Of a stretch of DNA of 64,000 nucleotides, positions 1-14,304 are shown piece by piece (within the stretch, counting starts at the first letter, position 1; every line of letters begins with the position of its first letter). Source of the stretch: Deroplatys truncata (lineage: Eukaryota > Arthropoda > Insecta > Mantodea > Mantidae); assembly GCA_030765065.1 (NCBI GenBank), contig CM060990.1:498160190-498224189 (forward strand), given 5' to 3'. The position numbers and the translations under genes were made by a program. Below the pieces are notes generated by a model. That model saw only the letters and a list, made by a program, of their open reading frames with translations. It had not been told where the DNA came from and made no database searches.

Positions 1-1045
1 TCACCTTTTTCCCTTTGCTGGTCACATTTTTCCCTTTGCTGGTCACCTTTTTCCCTTTAGTGGTCACCTTTTTTCCCTTTGCTGGTCACGTTTTTCCCTT
101 TGCTGGTCACCTTTTTCCCTTTGCTGGTCACCTTTTTCCCTTTGCTGGTCACATTTTTCCCTTTGCTGCCCACCTTTTTCCCTCTGCTGGTCACCTTTTT
201 CCCTTTGCTGGTCAAGTTTTTCCCTTTGCTGGTCACCTTTTTCCCTTTTCTGGTCACCTTTTTCCCTTTGCTGGTCGCATTTTTCCCTTTGCTGGTCACG
301 TTTTTCCCTTTGCTGGTCACCTTTTTCCCTTTGCTGGTCACATTTTTCCCTTTGCTGGTCACCTTTTTCCCTTTGCTGGTCACGTTTTTCCCTTTGCTGG
401 TCACGTTTTTCCCTTTGCTGGTAACATTTTTCCCTTTGCTGGTCACGTTTTTCCCTTTGCTGGTCACGTTTTTCCCTTTGCTGGTCACCTTTTTCCCTTT
501 GCTGGTCACATTTTTCCCTTTACTGGTCGCATTTTTCCCTTTGCTGGTCACGTTTTTCCCTTTGCTGCTCACCTTTTTCCCTTTGCTGGTAACCTTTTTT
601 CCCTTTGCTGGTCACATTTTTCCCTTCACTGGTCACCTTTTTTCCCTTTGCTGGTCACGTTTTTCCCTTTGCTGGTCACCTTTTTCCCTTTGCTGGTCAC
701 CTTTTTCCCTCTGCTGGTCACCTTTTTCCCTCTGCTGGTCACCTTTTTCCCTTTGCTGGTCACGTTTTTCCCTTTGCTGGTCACCTTTTTCCCTTTTCTG
801 GTCACCTTTTTCCCTTTGCTGGTCACGTTTTTCCCTTTGCTGGTCACCTTTTTCCCTTTGCTGGTCACCTTTTTCCCTTTGCTGGTCACCTTTTTCCCTT
901 TGCTGGTCACGTTTTTCCCTTTGCTGGTCACGTTTTTCCCTTTGCTGGTAACATTTTTCCCTTTGCTGGTCACGTTTTTCCCTTTGCTGGTCACGTTTTT
1001 CCCTTTGCTGGTAACATTTTTCCCTTTGCTGGTCACCTTTTCCCT
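1..1045. repeat. 21-bp minisatellite array, about 50 copies
   Basis: Head-to-tail copies of a 21-bp unit close to CTTTTTCCCTTTGCTGGTCAC, continuing from before the window start. Copies differ mainly at one or two sites (cac/cat/cgt before the T-run, ttt/tct in the CCCTTT block) and a few carry an extra T. Because 21 is a multiple of three and the unit contains no plus-strand stop, all three plus frames and two of three minus frames stay open for hundreds of bases; the heptapeptides (LVTFFPL, FAGHLFP, SLCWSPF and minus-strand VTSKGKK, GDQQREK) are a by-product of the period. The array degenerates at about 1,045. Confidence 0.97.
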
Positions 1046-1329
1046 GAATGGGTTACGTGATGGGCACGTCAAGAACATTGACATGAAACAGTTTTCCACT
1101 AAGTTCACGTCTAAAGTCGCTTTCAAAGTCTAACATATGAATAGGCTGTGAGCATTCTTGTTTCATCCGCTCTGGCTTGACAGCTAAAATAAAATAAATC
1201 GCTCTTAATGTATATACGCTAATGAGAAAGTATAAAAGAACTATCCCGAATAAAATCGATTAGTATAACGTGAGAGCTAAGGTGGTTAAGCTCGCAAGGG
1301 CCCTCGGTTTAATTAACTCTCTCACTAGC
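1046..1329. other. unassigned spacer
   Basis: Moderately AT-rich sequence between the minisatellite and the PLA2-like remnant. I see no ORF of interest, tRNA-like box or repeat here. It may be decayed sequence upstream of the capsid-associated gene that follows. Confidence 0.5.
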
Positions 1330-1590
1330 CTGCAACCGTTGAAGTACATTTACCTGCTTACATATACTGAGGAACTGTGGTAAAGCTAGAGAAAAATTAA
1401 AGAGAGGAGATCCTGGAATTATTCCGTTAGACGAATAGTGTAATCTTAGCGACATTGCCTACGCTCAGCATAAGGTCTCTGCTTCGAGAAACATTGCTGA
1501 CAAAATCTGGCTGAAACGATTTGGAAAAGAGTGCAAGCATCTGATGTTACATTAGGTGAAAAAGTTGGCAGCGTGACTAGTAACAGCAAT
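1330..1590 (+). pseudogene. PLA2-like domain remnant, Polinton/adintovirus capsid-associated protein
   Basis: Conceptual translation around 1,395-1,530 gives the arrangement KLKRGDPGIIPLDE-stop-CNLSDIAYAQHKVSASRNIADK, which resembles the phospholipase A2-like domain found in capsid-associated proteins of densoviruses and insect Polinton/adintovirus elements. The catalytic His-Asp pair of that family, which follows the Cys, here reads Ser-Asp, so the general-base histidine is gone. There is an in-frame TAG between PLDE and CNLS and there are frame changes on both sides (the Ca-loop region upstream and the join to the next ORF). It lies directly upstream of the core-type ORF at 1,592, and in related elements the two form one protein. 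Seen: motif order and lesions. Known: the family architecture. Inferred: that this was one gene. Confidence 0.55.
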
Positions 1591-1591
1591 T

Positions 1592-2098
1592 ATGAAGGGA
1601 AAAGTAGCTCCAGGTGCAGGAACCACGAAGAAGAAACGAGGAGTATTTCTACCTCTCATACCAATTATTGCAGCTCTAGGCGCTGCTGCTGGAGGTGCAG
1701 CCCAAATTGCCTCAGCAGTAAATAAGAAAAAGGCAGCAGATAAACAACTTGCCGAAATGATGAGGCATAAGAGAGAAATTGAGAGAAAGGTATCTGTTGG
1801 CGGCGGGTCCAAAACGAAGAAACGAGGAGGATTTCTACCGCTCATACCAATTATTGCAGCACTAGGAGCCGCCGCTGGAGGTGCATCACAAATTGCTACA
1901 GCTGTAAATAAGAAAAAAGCTGCTGATAAACAACTTGCTGAAATGATGAGACGTAACAGAGAAATGGAAGCAAGAGGGAGAGGTTTTCGCGTGAAGAAGA
2001 ATAAGGGAAGAAACACCGAAACGAAGAGGAGACAGAGCCTGAACGGGAATTCAAAAAGCTCAGGTAGAGGGCTATACTTGTCCCGGAAAAAGCATTGA
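1592..2098 (+). CDS. virion-core-type basic/hydrophobic protein, C-terminal part of a broken gene
   Basis: A 168-aa open frame. It has two tandem copies of a module: Lys/Arg-rich stretch, Gly-Phe-Leu-Pro, hydrophobic Ala/Gly segment (FLPLIPIIAALGAAAGGA), then AVNKKKAADKQLAEMMR. The copies lie at about residues 13-62 and 75-124, roughly 190 bp apart, and are very similar at DNA level. The C-terminus is strongly basic. This basic plus Gly/Ala-hydrophobic pattern is typical of the small core/pX-like or PLA2-linked capsid-associated proteins of adintoviruses and related parvovirus-like proteins, where one copy of the module is usual. Upstream sequence in a shifted frame encodes the PLA2-like remnant, so the ATG at 1,592 is probably an internal methionine. 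Exact family assignment is inference; the internal duplication is directly visible. Confidence 0.6.
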   Translation: MKGKVAPGAGTTKKKRGVFLPLIPIIAALGAAAGGAAQIASAVNKKKAADKQLAEMMRHKREIERKVSVGGGSKTKKRGGFLPLIPIIAALGAAAGGASQIATAVNKKKAADKQLAEMMRRNREMEARGRGFRVKKNKGRNTETKRRQSLNGNSKSSGRGLYLSRKKH

Positions 2099-2176
2099 GT
2101 AACATAGACCTTGATTTGTATGCCCTACGTTTAAAGATTCCTCATATTAGGATGCGAATGTCTTCTTTATTAGATC

Positions 2177-2178
2177 AG

Positions 2179-2236
<58 letters not shown>

Positions 2237-2250
2237 TAATAATAATAATG
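2177..2250. repeat. (AAT)n microsatellite
   Basis: Nearly uninterrupted AAT/ATA trinucleotide run with one TGATAAT interruption toward its end. It lies just downstream of the core-type ORF. Confidence 0.97.
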
Positions 2251-2429
2251 TCATTAAAATGCCCTTTCACTCTTGATTTTTACCAGTGATTGTTCTATAG
2301 GAACGTTCTGTGGCCCTTCAGTGACAAAGTTATTCCATCTAATCAGCTGTCTGAATCTGATTTCCTAGTGAATATATTTAGCTTGAGCATCATACGAATT
2401 TAGCGCAGTATTGCATCAGTCTCCTTCCT

Positions 2430-2757
2430 CTATAGTAAAAGTGGACACTCCATCTACCAGTTTTCCCATCTGTTACGCCTGGATACCGTATTTCACAGGA
2501 ACCATCAAATCAAATTTTACCTGTTGTTCATAAACATCCGCTTCATAGAGCAAACAGGGGAGCATAACAGCAATATCATTGCCTTTAGAAACAAGGATAT
2601 AAGCATAATGCCTATAGATTTTAGAAGAAGTCAACGACGTCGAGGATATAATAATGGAATGATTCGACGCACACATCATGTTCTGCCCTTGACGCCCATC
2701 AGGTTAACATCACGCAATCAGCAGTTCCTACAGTTATTGGGCTTCAGAATCCTATGA
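2430..2757 (+). pseudogene. fragment of a Polinton-type structural gene (open piece 2,524-2,757)
   Basis: The 77-aa open piece ends in an Arg-rich tract (RRSQRRRGYNNG) followed by PLTPIRLTSRNQQFLQLLGF and a stop. A basic patch followed by a short LTxxNxxFLxxLG terminus occurs in small proteins next to capsid genes of insect Polinton-like elements; I recognise it only as a pattern, so the assignment is tentative. It sits between the core-type ORF and the putative major capsid remnant on the same strand, the order expected for a structural-gene block. Sequence upstream of 2,524 looks like decayed coding sequence in other frames. No promoter was identified. Confidence 0.35.
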
Positions 2758-3164
2758 TCATGGGACATCTTCAATGTTACCGACACCTCAATGACACCGA
2801 GATTCGACGACAAGGTCACTAAGAAGAGGAACATGTGTTTTCACCATATAATACATCAGTTCTGGACTCTAACAACGAGTTTAGAATCCCTTGTCAAGTT
2901 GAACATTTATATACTTTACACCGTCTCAGGGTGAAGAGAATGCTGTTGTTAAACCTGTACTCATCGAGTGGAGAAGGCCTGTTATTCGACTTTCTGATGC
3001 TGAGGTCCTCAAGACTGTTAAGCTGGATAAGACTCTGTTTCACCATTTAGGACCATGGATCTGCATACTCAACCTGCTTTGTGTTACAGGAATTTACCTG
3101 AATAGTGACACCACATCTAAATGGAGAAGCCGTGATTTGTCATTTTTTGGTGCTCTGACTTAAG
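2758..3164 (+). pseudogene. internally deleted major-capsid-type gene remnant
   Basis: Three short pieces in different frames follow each other: 2,762-2,822 (WDIFNVTDTSMTPRFDDK), 2,823-2,920 (includes FSPYNTSVLDSNNEFRIPC and VEHLYTL) and about 2,925-3,164 (includes IEWRRPVIRLSDAEVLK and LDKTL, ending at a TAA). The second piece resembles the N-terminal part of the double-jelly-roll capsid protein of insect Polinton/adintovirus elements, and the third resembles a more C-terminal portion of the same family. The whole is about 400 bp where the family usually needs well over 1 kb, so most of the middle is missing. Family resemblance is from memory of motif patterns; the frame breaks are seen directly. 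It cannot encode a functional capsid protein. Confidence 0.42.
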
Positions 3165-4140
3165 ATCGAGTAATGCATCTAAAGACGGTTCTCTTTTTGA
3201 TCGTTGTGACATAACTTAAAGTAATCATTATAATGATTTATTTTTCATTAGGAATGCAAGGATTTTTAATGAATAAAAACACTATGTAAAAGCATACCTT
3301 AATTCCTTTTATTGTTATTATTTATCTTACATTTCCATCACTTTCTCATCCGACTCATTGTTTCTGTATATGTCATTACACTTGTAACAACAGGTTATGC
3401 AAATTTCTTTATTATTTAAATGAAAGTCTTTTTATTTTCATAATTTGTATTCCAGTGTGTCAAACGGTCTTAATACTGTTAATGTATACAGGGCTCAAGT
3501 CTTTTAGGATACAAATTTCACCATTATTTAAAGTATTTTCACAGTCATTTAAATTATTGCTCACAATGCTTAATTTCAGTGAATATAGGTAGACTCGCTC
3601 GAGCTAACTCTCAGCTATGCATTGAATTGTATACAAAATTGTCCGTATTTTTTCATCGTATATCCTGTAATGTTATATAAGGATCCTGTCTTAACGTGTT
3701 TCGGTGATGTAGATGTCTCAGCACCCGCTTCTTGCCGAAATGTTTCTTGTAGGTGCCGATGGTGCTTATTCTACCCTCCAATAGCGTCAGCATCCTTTGC
3801 ATGGTTGCAAAGCTGTTGCTCTTATTCTTCCTCTTATTGCACAGCCAGAAACATTGCACAATGAAAGTCTTAGAAAACTATCTTGGTCAAGTACAGGCAA
3901 CCTAAAAAGAATTACATTTTTTGTTATGATACATGTAAAATGAAGCACAAAGATTTGTATAAACATTCGGATATTTAGAGTTACTTCAATGCGCTAGATA
4001 TAATTAAACTCAAAGCATGTGATATTGTGATTTCGTAAATTTTTTATGAAATTCTATAATATGCATCTTTTGTATCTTTATATGTAATATCAATGAGTCA
4101 GTTGTTTTATTTATGAATTTTTCATTGTGAAATAGAAGAA
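3165..4140. other. AT-rich spacer, no gene seen
   Basis: Strongly AT-rich with short open stretches that show no family resemblance on either strand. It separates the plus-strand structural remnants from the convergent minus-strand ORF. It may be decayed element sequence, but nothing in it is diagnostic. Confidence 0.6.
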
Positions 4141-4143
4141 CAT

Positions 4144-4497
4144 TCAATACTTAAGTTTGACACTTCTACGCACCTTCTTTGCATGTAAAAAAGACAATTT
4201 ACATGTCTTAAATTTCCCCATCTCTGCCATACCGTTATACTGGAGGTATACGTTCCCAGGTATTTCTGCAATCTCTTGATAGGTTAACGAATTATAGCGC
4301 TCTGGTAAGAACACTTGACAATCCTCCAGCGAAGATACGATCCTGGTACCATATCTAGTTTGAACTTTGGTTAAGGACTTTATCTCATAGTTAAGACCTA
4401 TTTCGAGATCTTGAACTCGACGAGTCGGTAGGAAACTACGCTCTTCAGCCATCTTGTTAAGTCTATCAGCTAAACAATCTGTAACAGACATTGTCAT
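4144..4497 (-). CDS. intact 117-aa ORF, possible small Polinton-type DNA-binding (OB-like) protein
   Basis: Complete ORF from ATG at 4,497 to TGA, with no internal lesion. The N-terminus is polar (LADRLNKMAEERSFLPTRRV). A central block reads DLEIGLNYEIKSLTKVQTRYG, followed by IVSSLEDCQVFLPERY, then an aromatic stretch and a basic tail (HAKKVRRSVKLKY). The pattern L-x-x-G-x-x-Y-x-I-x-x-L...T-R-Y-G...V-x-L-x-x...V-F-L-P-x-R is that of small beta-barrel (OB-like) proteins often annotated as hypothetical in insect genomes and Polinton-like elements. It faces the structural remnants at 1.3-3.2 kb and could belong to the same element. Being open while its neighbours are broken, it is either younger, selected or lucky. 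The function (ssDNA binding) is inference only. Confidence 0.5.
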   Translation of the reverse strand: MTMSVTDCLADRLNKMAEERSFLPTRRVQDLEIGLNYEIKSLTKVQTRYGTRIVSSLEDCQVFLPERYNSLTYQEIAEIPGNVYLQYNGMAEMGKFKTCKLSFLHAKKVRRSVKLKY

Positions 4498-4559
4498 GAA
4501 TTATTATTTTCACTACATTATTCAAGTTGAAGAACAAGTTATACACTTCTTTATATTAG

Positions 4560-5010
4560 AACTAAGGTGTGTGTATGTTTTGTAAGTATGCCTATGAAAG
4601 TGTAGAGAAACAAAGAATAAGTACAGAAAATCGTGTGAACGTTCATTGAAGATGAGCCAGCAGAGAACCAAAGAATGAGTAGAGGAAATCGTGTGCGAAT
4701 GTATAGTGAAACAAAGAATGAGTGGGGAAAATCGTATGAATGTTTAAGTAAGAAGAATGTGTAGCGAAGATCGTGTGAATGTTAATGGAAGCAAAGAATG
4801 TGCAGAGAAAGTCGTGTGAATGTTAACAAAGCATGAACCTGCAGGGGAACAAAGAATGAGTAGAGGAAATCATGTGAGTGTATAGTGAAACAAAGAATGA
4901 GGGGGAAAATCGTATGAATGGTTATGTAAGAAGAATGTGTGGCGAAAATCATGTGAACTGGAGAAGAGTATGCAGTGAAATCCATGTGAATGTAAAGCAC
5001 AGATTAGAAA
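4560..5010. repeat. degenerate short minisatellite (GTGAAACAAAGAATGAG family)
   Basis: Diverged repeats built from elements such as AACAAAGAATGAGT, GGAAAATCGTATGAATG and AAGAATGTGTAGCGAA recur every few tens of bases. No coding signal; the open stretches here are products of the repeat. Confidence 0.8.
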
Positions 5011-5269
5011 ATATGATGCTCTTTGCAACGAATCGTCTTTCATGTACTGTAACGTTTAAACAAAATTAAATGTATTGTAAAAGCCAACAGTGATTTTGTA
5101 TAGTTATGTAAAACTCACCTTGCATTGTCACGTTTTGATATGTGCTGAATGTGTAGACGGCCTGCAGCTCACGTTGCTTTTAAAGCTCTTTAAAACTTGA
5201 ATGTAAAGTTAATAAGTACACAACAGTTCTAACATGGGCAGATATCTGTTTATATAGGGATCTAAACCC

Positions 5270-5470
5270 CCTCCAGGCGATGCCGGCACGTCATCATGGC
5301 TGTGATGCTTACACAGCACATGATTATTGCAGCCAATGACATCATCTCTTGCTGCGCATGCGCAGAGGCTCTCAACACTTCTATCCCTACTTGTTTCACT
5401 TCCTCTCGCTCTCTCTCTCTCCCTCTCTCGCTTTCTCTCTCTCACACGGAGTACATCCATAATGTCGTTA
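5270..5470 (+). promoter_or_regulatory. promoter-like GC-richer patch with NRF-1-type, CCAAT and CRE-like motifs
   Basis: Within an AT-rich background this patch holds CACGTCATCATGGC at about 5,287, AGCCAATGACATCATC at about 5,330 (CCAAT plus ATF/AP-1-like site), and the perfect palindrome TGCGCATGCGCA at 5,353-5,364, matching the NRF-1 consensus. A CT-rich tract (5,402-5,443) follows. Together these resemble a TATA-less Pol II promoter. No ORF is convincingly placed downstream, so it may drive a noncoding transcript, be a repeat-borne promoter, or be chance. Confidence 0.35.
5402..5443. repeat. CT-rich simple repeat
   Basis: Runs of CTCTCTCT interrupted by CGCT, CCCT and TTTC, forming a polypyrimidine tract on the plus strand. 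Confidence 0.9.
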
Positions 5471-5481
5471 CACAAAGCTGC

Positions 5482-6300
5482 ATACAGTTAAAGCATCAAT
5501 CTAAGTGATGTATTCTAGAGTACAGAGGAAAATCAGTGAAGGCATTGAAAGATTGTGATTCGAACTAGTGGCAACTGATTGAAAATTATATACAGCATTA
5601 ATTGTTCATTGTATGAGCTATCAAACATGCTTTCGTCTACAGCTCTATCTCTGCTAGTTTCTGTGATAATTGAGATTTAAGCTTAAGGATCGAACCCTGG
5701 ACGTCGGGTACCCTAATATACGCCCGCAAGATATTATCTGATGACATAAACGTAATAGGTTTTTTTGGTGCCTTTGTCTTAATTATTTACTATGTTATTA
5801 AATTTATAAGTAAACTTCATTGAATCGGTATTCGAACTCAGAACGCCAGAAACAAAATTATTTATAATATTAGTTTGATGTGTTTAAAAGACCTGTATGC
5901 AGTTACAGCATCGATCTAAGTGATATATTCTAGAGCACAGTGGAAAATTAAGGAAGTCACTGAAAGATCGGGATTCGAGCTAGGGACAACTGATTGGAAA
6001 TTATATAAAGCATTAACTGTTCATCATAGGAACTAAAAATCGTGCTTGGGTCCGCACCTAAATCCCTGCTAGTTTCTGAGATAATTGAGATTTTAAAATT
6101 AAGGATCGAACCCATGACACCTGGACTCTAATATACAAGCACAAGAAAGGAACTAATGACGTAAAAGTAATAAAGTTTATTTACTGTCTTGATTTTAATT
6201 CGTTTTGGAGTTATTAGAAGATGAATTTGTAATCCCTCCTAGGATTCGAACCCATGCATCCAGACCAGTTTCGAACAATTCGTAAATGACGCGTCGCATC
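5482..6300. repeat. two diverged copies of a ~412-bp tandem unit
   Basis: Sequence starting near 5,482 (CAGTTAAAGCATCAATCTAAG) recurs at about 5,894 (CAGTTACAGCATCGATCTAAG) and the similarity runs through the whole unit with clear divergence. Each unit contains sequence such as GGATCGAACCC that looks like the reverse complement of a tRNA T-arm, so the unit may derive partly from tRNA-related sequence on the minus strand. I do not see a foldable tRNA. Confidence 0.8.
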
Positions 6301-6349
6301 CCGAGCTATAATTAGTTTTTATTGCATCATTTTGTCTCTTTTCATTCAG

Positions 6350-6760
6350 GGCATGCGCGTGAGTTTGTGTGTACGTGTGCGGGTTGGTGCTGTTGGGTGT
6401 AAGTGAACAGACATATGTGCTTGCGCGCGAGTGTGTGTGTGTGTATGTGCAAGTGTAACGGTGTATGTATGTACGTGAGTGTGTGTGCGTGTATGTGTGT
6501 ATGTGTCCATGTATATGTATGTGTGAGTGTAAGAGCACTGGTGTATGTATGTATACGCATGAGGTGCGTGAATGCATGTGTGTACTGGTGTATGCATGTA
6601 TGTGTGTGTGCTGGTGTATGTACGTGCGTGTGTGTATGTGCTTGCGTGTGTGTGTACTTGCATGTACGTGTGTGCGTGTGTGTGCATGCGTGCACCAGTG
6701 TATGTTTGCTGATGTGTGTACAAGTGCTCGTGTATATGTGAACGCCTGAATGTGTACAAG
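6350..6760. repeat. GT/TGTA-rich degenerate microsatellite
   Basis: About 400 bases of interrupted GTGTGT, GTATGT and GCGTGT on the plus strand. Long open frames on both strands (Thr/His-rich on minus, Cys/Val-rich on plus) are low-complexity artefacts. Confidence 0.95.
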
Positions 6761-6869
6761 TCGTGGAGAAAGAAAGAGATAGAAAGAAAAAGAGAGAAGA
6801 AGAAGAAAGAATGGTGTCTAGGCATCGGGATATCTAAGTATACGCGGTGGTTTAATATAAACAATGATA

Positions 6870-7575
6870 GTTGTTAAATGCAATTTTAATCCGACCGCCC
6901 GCTGCTTCAATATTTTAATAGTTATTATAGCGTTTCGCAGGGTAAGATTCAAACTAGGGACCTCTGGTTCCTAACAATACAGCTCGTTAAACATTGTAAT
7001 GTTGTATAAATTAAATTATATTTGTTAAACACGTTTTAATCTGACCGCCCAATACTCGCATAGTTTAATATTTATTAAGCATTAGAGTTTCGCAGATTCG
7101 AGCTAGAACCCTCTGAACGCTCTTTCATTAATTAGGGTAATGATACATAAAAATTAAATTATATTTGTTAAATAAATTTTAATCTGGCCGTGCATAGTTT
7201 AATAGTTATTACACATTAGAGTTTCACTGGGTAAGATTCGATCTAGGACCCCCTGAGCACCTTTTATTAATTAGGGTAATGATATATACAAAAATTAAAT
7301 TATATTTGTTAAATGCATTTTAATCTGACCTTTTATAGTTTAATATTTATTAAGCATTAGAGTTTCGCTGCGTAAGATTCGAGCTAAATCCCTCTGAACA
7401 CCCTTTCATTAATTAGGGTAATGATATATAAAAAAATTAAATTATATTTGATAAATACATTTTTAATCTGCCCGTGCATAGTTTAATAGTTATTACGCGT
7501 TAGAGTTTCACTTGGTAAGATTCGAGCTACAATCCTCTGAACGCACTTTTATTAATTAAGGTAATGATATAATAA
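6870..7575. repeat. tandem array of ~142-bp units, about five copies
   Basis: The unit start TTTGTTAAA recurs at 7,021, 7,164, 7,305 and (as TTTGATAAA) 7,447, i.e. spacings of 143, 141 and 142 bp. Each unit also carries TTTAATCTG, CATAGTTTAATA, TTAGAGTTTC and GTAAGATTCGAGCTA in the same order; the first copy (about 6,875) is more diverged. The GATTCGAGCTA box resembles a reversed tRNA T-arm. Confidence 0.9.
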
Positions 7576-7934
7576 TATCAATCATTAATTTCTCATTAGC
7601 AATAAACTTTTGATTACAGTAAGAATCGAACACCGATCTATGGATATCCACGCAGAGGTTTAATGTATGTAATGACATAGGTTAAATACATTTTTATATC
7701 GTGATTGAAAAGTCAACTGCATAAACAGAGAGCTTGTTTAACTATGCTCGGATATATTCGTAGGATCTCGTAAAACATCGGAGAGAACAGCCCCTCAGGG
7801 CAAAAAATCATTATGACCGACTCTGACGTTGTTACGCAGAGTTGGTAAACAGGCTTCTCTCTCTTTCACGCGAACAAGGACAGGACGAGCATGAGGCAAC
7901 CTTCAGATTCTTTTGTTAAGCTAGCAGGTGCTCG
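7576..7934. other. spacer between tandem arrays
   Basis: AT-rich sequence with one more GAATCGAACACC box near 7,623, perhaps an outlying degenerate copy of the preceding repeat family. No gene seen. Confidence 0.5.
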
Positions 7935-8230
7935 ACAAACAATGGAAAGGGACCGGCTTTGTTATGGAGCAGTAGAATGGGAACGCCGCAGGTGTCTTTC
8001 TAAACTAGTCTTGCCCTGGACAATAGAAAGGCACACAATAGAATCTCTTCCACAATGGAAAGGGACCGGCTTTGTTATAGGGTTGTGGAATGAGTATGCC
8101 AGATGGTCTTTCTAAAGAAGGCTTGCCTCAGACAATAGAAAGGCACACACAATAGAATCTCTTCCACAATGGAAAGGGAACCGGCTTTGTTATGGGGGCA
8201 GTGGAATGAGAAATAAATGCTTGCACCGGA
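7935..8230. repeat. ~114-bp tandem repeat, about 2.5 copies
   Basis: AATGGAAAGGGACCGGCTTT recurs at 7,941, 8,054 and 8,168, with GACAATAGAAAGGCACAC between copies. The short open frame across 7,891-8,115 is repeat-derived. Confidence 0.88.
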
Positions 8231-12618
<4,388 letters not shown>

Positions 12619-13039
12619 TGAAAATAATTATTTTTATCCCTTCCAGAAAAAATGTGGATTTTTTTAAATTAAGGGCATGTTTAAATAATTGTTCATTTCT
12701 TTGGCGTATTTTTATAATATACGTTTATATTTGTAATTTTAGTGAAACATAACCTCGTGGAGAAGCACTGGTCATATGCTTTAAAATAGTACTTAACTGT
12801 GTTTATCTCGAGAAAATAAAATAAACAAACGGCATTCCTTTGTCAACCATAGTTCTGGCAATAACGTAACGCACACTCTTTCCCGTCTCTGAATATCCTT
12901 TTTGCTTAAAACCGGATAAAGCAAACCTTAATACCCAATTCTCCATATTCCCTACACAGCTGATACGCATTCTCTAGGCCGGTGCGCTGGGAACGCTAGT
13001 ATTCCAAGTCTGTGCTTTTTCGGCCGAGTTTCGTGCATT

Positions 13040-13860
13040 GTGCTGAATGGTATTTGGGCATACACATCAGTAGATCATCTATCTGTTGGCAGTAGCATCA
13101 GAAAGCAACTTTCCACGTGTACAACAACAAAACAAGAAGTACTCATTACCAGCATATTCTCTCCAGCCTTGATCCCTTTAAATCATTATTCCAAGCTATG
13201 GCACAGCGGCACTGGGGCACAGAATCTCGGGTTCTACTCCGCCTGTTTGCCCCGCTGATACTCTCCCGTTTGGAATACAGCCTTTTGCTGGCACCGTCGC
13301 CGATTAAAGGTATTCTGATACGACTCACCTCTTTTTTTTATCAGCTCTATAATATTATTTTTCATATTGTCGGTCGTCGAACTCAGCGTCTGCATAGCCT
13401 TTATTTTCCTTATTACGATACCGAGAATCGTCAGCTGGCTCAGGGCTGTCGACAGCTCGCTGAGTTGCTGGCACATTCACACAAGCCCCTTTTACCGAAA
13501 CTCACTCAATTATACGAACTTCTCCGGAGCACCCAACCGAACATTGGCGGACTCTTCTTACCTCTGGTCAGGTGTATGAAATATCTCCCTCGTCGTGAAC
13601 ATATTAACCGAACGCCGACCAGATCGGTATACCTGTTATATATGTCGGCTTACCCGGTACCTACTAATGTGATCATTGGCACACACACCTATCGAGAAAT
13701 TTGGGTTAGCTATTCGAGCGTATGACTGGACTTTATTTCCCCGATAATTTCGTCCTTGCCCTCAGATTTCCTCCAGAATATTTTTACATACGACTCCAAG
13801 GTCGATCACGGGGTCGGCTCGCATATATATACGGTTTTAGGGGTATGACTGCATAAGCTT
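13040..13860 (+). pseudogene. LINE retrotransposon fragment: end of RT region and start of RNase H
   Basis: From about 13,180 the plus strand encodes QAMAQRHWGTESRVLLRLFA, then ILSRLEYSLLLAPSP. This is the thumb/connection pattern (HxxWGxxxxxLLRLYxxLxxSxLDY) that follows the reverse transcriptase domain in RNase H-bearing LINEs of the Jockey/R1/I groups. Near 13,770-13,840 a new frame reads IFTYDSKVDHGVGSHIYT, matching the first RNase H motif in which an Asp starts the Asp-Gly-Ser-Lys signature; here Gly is missing. Frames change several times and the N-terminal RT catalytic region is absent. The RNase H domain resumes about 2 kb downstream, so the element is split by an insertion. Confidence 0.75.
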
Positions 13861-14304
13861 AAAGCGCGGCTTCTTGATGTTAAACTGAAACATTACTTCC
13901 TATTCCATTTTTCCTCCAGAGAATTGTATAATAAATAAAAAATAAAACGTGTCTACAGTTTTACTGCCATTATGTCAACACCACTTTATCTTTTTTCCTT
14001 GAAATTAACATAGTTAAGTAGGGCTTAAATGGATAAATCATTTATGTCGTTACCATTTACTAGTAAAATGGCTCATTTAGTCATAAATTTATATTACATA
14101 TGTGATTGGCTTTCCGTGTGTCTGCTGAAATAAAGTCGTGGGGTTACGCTTGACAATTGCGCTACAGTGGCGTGTGTTTAGAGAGGAGGGTAAGGCGTGT
14201 TGACACAACTACCTACCTGCCTCGCTACCAGCACCAAGTGCTAGGTCTGTCAGTGTTTCAGATGCGTTGGATGCCTACGTGATTCGAAACAGAGCATTCA
14301 GAGT

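Noticed and set aside
15..1133. Long Leu/Phe/Pro-rich ORFs on both strands
   Set aside because: They follow the 21-bp repeat in every open frame; the repeat period explains them completely.
6236..6265. tRNA gene suggested by GGATTCGAACCC
   Set aside because: Only a T-arm-like box; no acceptor or anticodon arms pair around it.
6239..6864. His/Thr-rich and Cys/Val-rich ORFs
   Set aside because: Direct translation of a GT-rich microsatellite.
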